From Calditrichota bacterium (lineage in GTDB: Bacteria; Zhuqueibacterota; Zhuqueibacteria; Zhuqueibacterales; Geothermadaptataceae), in assembly GCA_008501545.1 (NCBI GenBank), contig QQUM01000725.1:1-6462 (forward strand): 6,462 nucleotides of DNA, written 5' to 3'. The notes beneath the pieces are model-generated. The model saw only the letters and a program-made list of their open reading frames with translations. It was not told the origin of the DNA and did not search any database. How positions within the stretch are numbered: the stretch's first letter is position 1; each line of letters begins with the position of its first letter. A program made the position numbers and the translations under genes. Below, one piece after another: positions 1 through 4,855 of this stretch.

Positions 1-1746
1 CTTTTGGGCGCACTATCACTCTTTGATGCTGGATATGGAAAGATGAGTTACACCGACAGTATACTGGTGATGGGGTCAAAGCGTATTTCAGGTGGTGTTG
101 CACCTTACGATACAAGCATAACCATCAACGATTTGCCAGCACAGTTTAATACAGATGGCAGCTTTTACAGCAAAATCCCCTTGAACCGTGGTGAAAACAG
201 GATCACCGCAATAGCAACAATTACCGATGTGGCAGGACAACACCACAATTGTTCGAACGAACGCCTGGTCATCTATCCCGAAGTGCTCAGCTGTACAGTT
301 TCCATTTTGCAACCGGAAGACAGTCTTACAGTGAATACTGACAGCATGCTTGTAATCGCCTCGGCTAACGTGACGGGGGGCGTCCAGCCATACGTGGATT
401 CTACCTGTACCATAAACGGTATACCTGCGTCCATCCGTCCGGACGGTTTTCTTCAGGCACGGCTCCCCGTCCAACTTGGTCTCAACAAAGTGGCCGTGAC
501 CTGCGCCTTTACCGATTCGGTTGGCACACAAACATCCTGCAGCGATACCTTGACACTCATTGGTGGGGAGTTTGCCTGCGAACTGACCATCATTTCACCG
601 GAAGATGGGCACAAGCAGTGCAGTGCACATTTTAATTTATACCTGGATCACCGGTTGCGCGGCGCCATTGGTAACCCCGAGACCTGGTGTGTCGTTAATG
701 GGGATACGGCCGAAGTGACAGATGATGGCCTGTTTCATGCACACACCGTGCTCGCACCGGGCTACAACGCGGTCTTGATTAATTGCACATCCATTGACAG
801 CTTGAAGCGCCGCGCAGTCTGTCTTGATACACTGACGATTTTTGTCGATCGAACGCCGGCGATCGGAGAACTGGAACGAAGCGATCCCCCGACAATTCGA
901 GGACGTGTCTACGATTGGGAAAGCGGCATACAGAGCATTTCAATTGTCAGCCAGCGCGATGCAGACCTCCATATCGACGAATTTGAGCCCGGACAGAAAC
1001 AGGTGAATTTCGTTGCCTACCGGACGGGGGAAAACAGTGGTCCCAGCTTTATGCTCCGCGTCGTGAATGGTGCAGGCTGTGTCATGGAATATGATCCCAT
1101 TTCTGTGCGGATCGAACCACCGGATGCATGTGAATTCAGTTTCACAATACCGCAGGCAGACCGTTATTTAAACATCGATAATTATGGTGTTCACAAAATA
1201 CATATGCAAATAAACGAACTGCAAATCGATTTTATTGCGGATGAACAGGGGACGGATGCACCGGGAAGCGCTTATTTTATTCCACTGGAAGGCGCACGCA
1301 CGATAGATATCTTAAACTTCCTGCAATCCGGCGACAACGCTTTACACATGTGGTGTGAGGGGCCGGCAGGAAGTTACGCAGAAATTTTTATCGCAGATGT
1401 CATGCTTTCTCGCCAGACGACCGCTGTGGAAATGGAAAATAGAAAATTGGCAGCATTGCCAACAGAATTCACATTGAACCAAAATTATCCCAATCCGTTT
1501 AATATGCGCACCATCATCAGTTTTGCCATTCCACCCGGCTGGAATGAACCGGTGAAACTGGTGCTTTATAATGCAAATGGCCAGTTGGTCAAAACACTTT
1601 TTAACGAAAAAGTGCCTCCGGGAAACTACCGTGTCTGGTGGGATGGAAGAGATAACAATGGACACGAAGTTGCATCGGGTATGTATTTGTATCGCATTAT
1701 TTCAGGAAGGCAAGCTCTGGTTAAAAAACTTCTTCTGACAAAATAG
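1..1746 (+). CDS. T9SS-sorted multi-Ig-domain surface/secreted protein, 5' truncated
   Basis: The frame is open from base 1 and ends at TAG 1744-1746. The true start and signal peptide lie upstream, so the first TTG (base 4) is not taken as the start. Numbering residues from that TTG: three tandem Ig-like repeats (about 1-281), a fourth Ig-like domain with a DxESGI core (about 282-373), an unassigned beta-rich domain (about 374-470), a short linker, and a C-terminal sorting domain (485-580). The NG..A....DG.F.A.v.L..G.N.i pattern in the repeats resembles the glucodextranase_B-like Ig fold of bacterial surface proteins. The C-terminus marks export through the outer membrane by type IX secretion, normally followed by removal of the sorting domain. 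No catalytic domain is visible; one could lie in the missing N-terminal part. Binding, adhesion or a structural role is inferred only. A 572-base gap separates it from the next gene, so co-transcription is doubtful. Confidence 0.93.
   Translation, partial: LLGALSLFDAGYGKMSYTDSILVMGSKRISGGVAPYDTSITINDLPAQFNTDGSFYSKIPLNRGENRITAIATITDVAGQHHNCSNERLVIYPEVLSCTVSILQPEDSLTVNTDSMLVIASANVTGGVQPYVDSTCTINGIPASIRPDGFLQARLPVQLGLNKVAVTCAFTDSVGTQTSCSDTLTLIGGEFACELTIISPEDGHKQCSAHFNLYLDHRLRGAIGNPETWCVVNGDTAEVTDDGLFHAHTVLAPGYNAVLINCTSIDSLKRRAVCLDTLTIFVDRTPAIGELERSDPPTIRGRVYDWESGIQSISIVSQRDADLHIDEFEPGQKQVNFVAYRTGENSGPSFMLRVVNGAGCVMEYDPISVRIEPPDACEFSFTIPQADRYLNIDNYGVHKIHMQINELQIDFIADEQGTDAPGSAYFIPLEGARTIDILNFLQSGDNALHMWCEGPAGSYAEIFIADVMLSRQTTAVEMENRKLAALPTEFTLNQNYPNPFNMRTIISFAIPPGWNEPVKLVLYNANGQLVKTLFNEKVPPGNYRVWWDGRDNNGHEVASGMYLYRIISGRQALVKKLLLTK
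7..846 (+). repeat. Three tandem ~95-residue Ig-like protein repeats
   Basis: Repeat units begin at about 7, 292 and 577, an exact spacing of 285 bases (95 codons). Units 1 and 2 share TDS(I/M)LV, GGV.PY, TIN(D/G).PA, a DG turn, a leucine-G-x-N stretch and TD..G. Unit 3 keeps the PED, NG, DG and G-x-N landmarks but is more divergent. Units 2 and 3 carry four aligned cysteines (unit positions 1/1, 39/38, 71/70 and 83/82), and unit 3 has one extra at position 15. Unit 1 keeps only the last of these. The repeats probably continue upstream of the window. DNA identity between units is low by eye, so this is an old protein-level duplication. Confidence 0.85.
1456..1743 (+). other. Type IX secretion C-terminal sorting domain (type A, FlgD-like Ig fold)
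   Basis: Covers residues 485-580 of the first protein. It opens with LPTEFTLNQNYPNPFN (the NQNYPNPFN codons are at 1477-1503). A FlgD-like beta-sandwich follows, with VKLVLYNANGQLVKTL, then G.Y.V.WDG.D..G.EVASG.Y.YRI, and it ends in the basic terminal KKLLLTK. This order of motifs is the hallmark of T9SS type A sorting domains (TIGR04183 family). It directs passage through the outer membrane and usually attachment to the surface or release. The same gene therefore predicts a T9SS elsewhere in the genome. Confidence 0.92.
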
Positions 1747-2318
1747 GCAAAACTTTACAATCATCGAGGTTTACAAGCATTGATAAAATAATGTTCTATT
1801 TACCGAAACTTATGAGGATAGGCCAAAACAGGTAAACGATTATTCTCTTGATTTACTGGAAGAATTGCTTTAATTATATTTTTCAAAGTCCGGAATTTGA
1901 CGCTCACCTTTGTGCCAACACCTCTGTCTCACCTCGCACCTTCAGCATGAATACTGGAATTTTTCCTTTAACAATAGTGAATATCTGTTCTATTTTTATG
2001 TGACCAATTGCGCATTACGATGTAATAACTTCAGGAGTGGTTTGTTAAAAAATTCATACGCTCCCCAAAACATCCAACCCAGAACCTGGTAAACCTGTTA
2101 AAAACGTACAAACAAGCATTTGTAAGGTTGATCGTTTATTCAAAAAATATCAGATCAGTTTTTCTATTTCTGTTGACTGATTGGATAGGCTGGCAAAAAT
2201 ATTCCTGGACACGCTGCAGAGTCGATGGAACCGTAATTCGTCAGATAACGACATTGAAGCAACGATTTGATTCAAAAAAACAAGTTGGCAGAGACGGACA
2301 GAGTTCAATCAGAAAAAA
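1747..2318. other. AT-rich intergenic region with no supported gene
   Basis: This stretch of 572 bases between two plus-strand genes is visibly richer in A and T than the flanking genes. Short open frames at 1910-2092 and 2128-2322 start at TTG, have no ribosome binding site and encode low-complexity aromatic or basic peptides unlike any known family, so I do not call them. No rRNA, tRNA or recognisable riboswitch is seen. The one notable inverted repeat (TTTACC 1799-1804 with GGTAAA 1831-1836) has a 26-base loop and no following T tract. The promoter of the TPR gene is expected here but cannot be placed with confidence. Confidence 0.6.
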
Positions 2319-2420
2319 ATGAAATCATTCAATAGAAAGACAACATCGCATAATTTTACTGCCCAAAAATTCATTCGGATTGGTATCGGATGTTGTGTAC
2401 TTTTTCTGTTTTTTCAGTGC
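2319..2420 (+). other. Export signal with possible lipobox Cys34
   Basis: The N-terminus has Lys and Arg at positions 5-7, 17 and 20, then a hydrophobic stretch (I19-F32) and Cys34 (TGC 2418-2420), followed by RAP. The residues before the cysteine are FFQ. A Gln at -1 is not canonical (Gly, Ala or Ser is usual), so lipidation is uncertain and an uncleaved signal anchor is the alternative. The CysCys pair at 25-26 is too early in the hydrophobic core to be the lipidation site. Extracytoplasmic location is better supported than the anchor type. Confidence 0.6.
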
Positions 2421-4766
2421 CGTGCTCCCATATGGGAACGCGTTGATCTGAACAAGCGGGCCGGCGCACCCATCGAAGCAGAACGAGCGCTGCTCGCTCA
2501 CCTGGAAACACACCCTGGAGACGCAAAAGCCTATTTCCTGCTTGGAGAAACCCGGGCCCAACTGGAAAAGTGGCAGGAAATGATGGATGCATTCGAAAAA
2601 TGCGAACGTCTGAATATCGACTGGCGAAGGGACATTTTTGCACGCAAAAACCTTTATTGGCGGCAAAACTTCCAAAATGGTCTGGATGCCTTAAAAAACG
2701 AGGCAATTTTAAGGGCACGCAACTTATTCGAATCATGCATGCTTATATTCCCTACCCGTGCCAGAGGATTTCGTCTTTTTGGTGAAACCAGTCTCATGCT
2801 CGGGGATACAACAGCGGCTATAAATGCTTTTGCTTATACACTTCGAATAAACGATGAAGATTATCGTGCCCGAAGATTTCTGATGTCGACCTACTTTTAT
2901 TCCGGGCAATACAAAGAAGCCATTCTTCATGCCAACCATATTTTGTCGAAAAAAAAGAATGACCTTGAAGCCCTTCGTGTAAAAGCCTACAGTTATGGTC
3001 TACTAAAACAACGGGAGGAAGCCAACCAGGCCTACATGGCCTTACTCAATCCGCAAATTCCACATCTCATCGAAGATTACATCAATTACGCCGGTTATAA
3101 ATACAGTATGGGATTGTACGATGATGCAGCGAAATCCCTGCGACAGGCGATCGAGCACGGTGCAGACAAGGTTGAGAATCTCGAGGCGATCATGCAGACA
3201 CATCTGATGCAACAGGATTATGTTGATCTGTTTGAGACAGCGAAAGAATTACTGGAAGAAGACAGCACACGCATAAAAGCGTTGCAGTTGAAACAAATTG
3301 CTCTCCTGGCCATGAAACAGCACGAGCAGGCATCTGATGCTGAATTGACCTATCTCATCACACTCAGTACGTTACGGCTGGCTTTAAAGGACTATGCAGA
3401 GGTGATTAAAAATACGAGTGAAGTACTTCGGCAAGATAGCCTCAATATCCGTGCTTATGAGCTAAGAATCGCGGCTCTGGATTCAATGGGCAACAACAGA
3501 GAAGCCCGGATCAATGAAATGGAAATGCTGCACATCAAGTCCGATAAATTTGAAGAACGCAATAATTATCAACAAGTTGTTGCGATGAATAAACGTATCC
3601 TCGAAATCAATCCCATTGATTTTGAGGCAATGCAGCAGAAGAACGCAGCGCACCGGGCTTTGGGGGATTCATCAGCCGCAGCACAAACACGCATCGCCTA
3701 CCACCTCGCACTGCTGGAACAACACAAAGCACAAAAGGATCACTTAAACCTGCTCAAAGATGCATTAAATATTTTGCTCATTGATGATAAAAATTTAACT
3801 GCTTTGGAGACGAAATGGCTCGCCTATGACTCGCTTGGGAATAGACGCCAGGCACTGAAAAGCAAATTTAATTATCTACAGGAACTGGCTGAAACACAAT
3901 TCGCATCGCAGAAATACAAAGACTTAGTCGAAACGACAACACAGATCATCGCCATGGACAGCACAAACGTTCGAGCTAACAATCTCAAGCGTGATAGCTA
4001 CCTGGGCTTGAATAATAAAGAAGCCGCTGAAGCCACACAGTTGCAGTATTTTGAAGCCATTGCCAACGAACTGCTGCGACAGGAAAATTATACTGCGTTG
4101 GTAGAAAAGGTTGATGAAATTCTGGGTATCCAGCCAACAAATCTCAACGCACTAAAGCTGCGCGCAACAGCCTACACCGAATTACAGGATTCTGTTAAAG
4201 CACGGCAAGCCCGGCTGAACTACTTCGTAGAACGAGCCCGGCGGCAATCCCGGAATAAATTACCCGAGGACTTGCTCACTTCATCGAATGAAATACTTAC
4301 TCTGGATGACACAAACCTGATCGGTCTGCAATTCCGCTATATGGCCTTGCAGGATCTCAGCAGAAAGTCAGAGGCTGAACAAGCAGAACAAGCCTATTTG
4401 CACGCACTTGCCTTGAATTATAATCAACAACAGGCGTGGGCAAAGCTTTTGGAGACATCCACAAAGCTCCTGGAATTTAACCAGCTCGATTCGGCTGCGG
4501 TCAGCCTGAAAGAGAGAGCATATTTAAAGCGAAAACAACCGAATATGGCCAAACAAACACGTCTCGATTATTTTGAAAAGTTATGCAATCACCACATGGG
4601 GGCAAAACGGTACGATGACGTGATTTCAACGACCGTAAAAATGCTTGATATTTCGACGAATTATATTCCCGCACTCAAATTGCGTAAAGATGCATTTTAT
4701 TCCAAAGGTAATTGGGAAGTAGCCTCAAAAATTGAAGATCAAATAAATCAATTGTCGACTAAATGA
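2319..4766 (+). CDS. Membrane-anchored (possible lipoprotein) TPR-repeat protein, 815 residues
   Basis: ATG 2319 is the only plausible start: an in-frame TGA lies at 2268-2270 and no other start codon falls between. It has no good Shine-Dalgarno, only the purine run AGAAAAAA directly upstream. Residues 1-20 are basic and 19-33 hydrophobic, ending in Cys34, so it is exported and either lipidated or membrane-anchored. Canonical TPRs fill about residues 48-299, with helix landmarks LGE and FGE and a 34/35-residue spacing. From residue 300 to the end run eight complete 58-residue TPR-derived units plus a ninth of 52. TPR superhelices bind proteins or act as scaffolds; no enzyme domain is seen. 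The stop overlaps the next start (ATGA), so it is probably co-translated with the propeller protein and may serve its export, assembly or anchoring (inference). A closer family name cannot be given. Confidence 0.93.
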   Translation: MKSFNRKTTSHNFTAQKFIRIGIGCCVLFLFFQCRAPIWERVDLNKRAGAPIEAERALLAHLETHPGDAKAYFLLGETRAQLEKWQEMMDAFEKCERLNIDWRRDIFARKNLYWRQNFQNGLDALKNEAILRARNLFESCMLIFPTRARGFRLFGETSLMLGDTTAAINAFAYTLRINDEDYRARRFLMSTYFYSGQYKEAILHANHILSKKKNDLEALRVKAYSYGLLKQREEANQAYMALLNPQIPHLIEDYINYAGYKYSMGLYDDAAKSLRQAIEHGADKVENLEAIMQTHLMQQDYVDLFETAKELLEEDSTRIKALQLKQIALLAMKQHEQASDAELTYLITLSTLRLALKDYAEVIKNTSEVLRQDSLNIRAYELRIAALDSMGNNREARINEMEMLHIKSDKFEERNNYQQVVAMNKRILEINPIDFEAMQQKNAAHRALGDSSAAAQTRIAYHLALLEQHKAQKDHLNLLKDALNILLIDDKNLTALETKWLAYDSLGNRRQALKSKFNYLQELAETQFASQKYKDLVETTTQIIAMDSTNVRANNLKRDSYLGLNNKEAAEATQLQYFEAIANELLRQENYTALVEKVDEILGIQPTNLNALKLRATAYTELQDSVKARQARLNYFVERARRQSRNKLPEDLLTSSNEILTLDDTNLIGLQFRYMALQDLSRKSEAEQAEQAYLHALALNYNQQQAWAKLLETSTKLLEFNQLDSAAVSLKERAYLKRKQPNMAKQTRLDYFEKLCNHHMGAKRYDDVISTTVKMLDISTNYIPALKLRKDAFYSKGNWEVASKIEDQINQLSTK
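3216..4763 (+). repeat. Nine tandem 58-residue (174-base) TPR-derived units
   Basis: Units begin at 3216, 3390, 3564, 3738, 3912, 4086, 4260, 4434 and 4608. The first eight are exactly 58 codons and the last is 52, ending at the stop. Within the unit, position 13 is Leu or Ile in all nine and position 26 is Lys or Arg in all nine. Positions 22 and 29 are Ala in eight of nine, and position 46 is Tyr in seven of nine. A typical unit reads as a Y.dLve....iL.iD.tN helix pair, then an Ala-rich A.L.R..AY helix, then a long A...rl.YF helix that runs into the next unit. It looks like one full TPR plus a shortened TPR whose second helix merges with the next unit's first. DNA similarity is low, so the constraint is structural. 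Confidence 0.9.
4763..4766 (+). promoter_or_regulatory. ATGA stop-start overlap (translational coupling)
   Basis: The TGA stop of the TPR gene (4764-4766) overlaps the ATG of the next gene (4763-4765). A second in-frame ATG follows at once (4766-4768), giving ATGATG; either codon could initiate and the difference is one residue. No Shine-Dalgarno is visible upstream, which fits initiation by ribosomes that have just terminated on the TPR gene. This supports a two-gene operon. Confidence 0.75.
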
Positions 4767-4855
4767 TGCGATTTAACACAAAACATAAAAATCTCGGCGC
4801 ATCCCTATTGTATGTCCTGCTCATCAACTTGTTTTTTTGCGCGGTTGCATTTGCC
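4763..4855 (+). other. Sec signal peptide
   Basis: Residues 1-31: a basic n-region (R3, K7, K9), a hydrophobic core (about L11-A29) and an AFA-QG junction that gives a signal peptidase I cleavage between A31 and Q32. There is no lipobox at the junction; C26 sits inside the core. The mature protein is therefore predicted to be soluble in the periplasm or passed on across the outer membrane. Confidence 0.85.

Noticed and set aside
88..531. Minus-strand open frame of 147 codons
   Set aside because: It lies entirely inside the Ig-repeat coding frame, which has clear protein-level repeats; the antisense product is rich in Cys and His with no recognisable domain.
1799..1836. Inverted repeat TTTACC/GGTAAA as a terminator for the first gene
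   Set aside because: The stem is only 6 bp, AT-rich, with a 26-base loop and no T tract after it.
1910..2092. Small plus-strand open frame of 60 codons in the gap
   Set aside because: TTG start, no ribosome binding site, odd aromatic and Asn-rich composition, no known family.
2173..2202. TTGACT followed after 18 bases by AAATAT as a promoter
   Set aside because: The -10 box matches only half of the consensus, and FCB bacteria often use a different promoter consensus; chance occurrence is likely in AT-rich DNA.
2128..2322. Small plus-strand open frame of 64 codons overlapping the TPR start by four bases
   Set aside because: The ATGA overlap is tempting, but it starts at TTG without a ribosome binding site. 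The product begins with a short hydrophobic run, then an unstructured basic tail, and looks like chance in AT-rich DNA.
2391..2396. CysCys at residues 25-26 of the TPR protein as the lipidation site
   Set aside because: Only about six hydrophobic or small residues precede it and the hydrophobic core continues beyond it; Cys34 at the end of the core is a better candidate.
3216..4763. Recent DNA-level tandem duplication or CRISPR-like array
   Set aside because: The 174-base period is exact only at codon level; nucleotide identity between units is low and there are no conserved short repeats with spacers.
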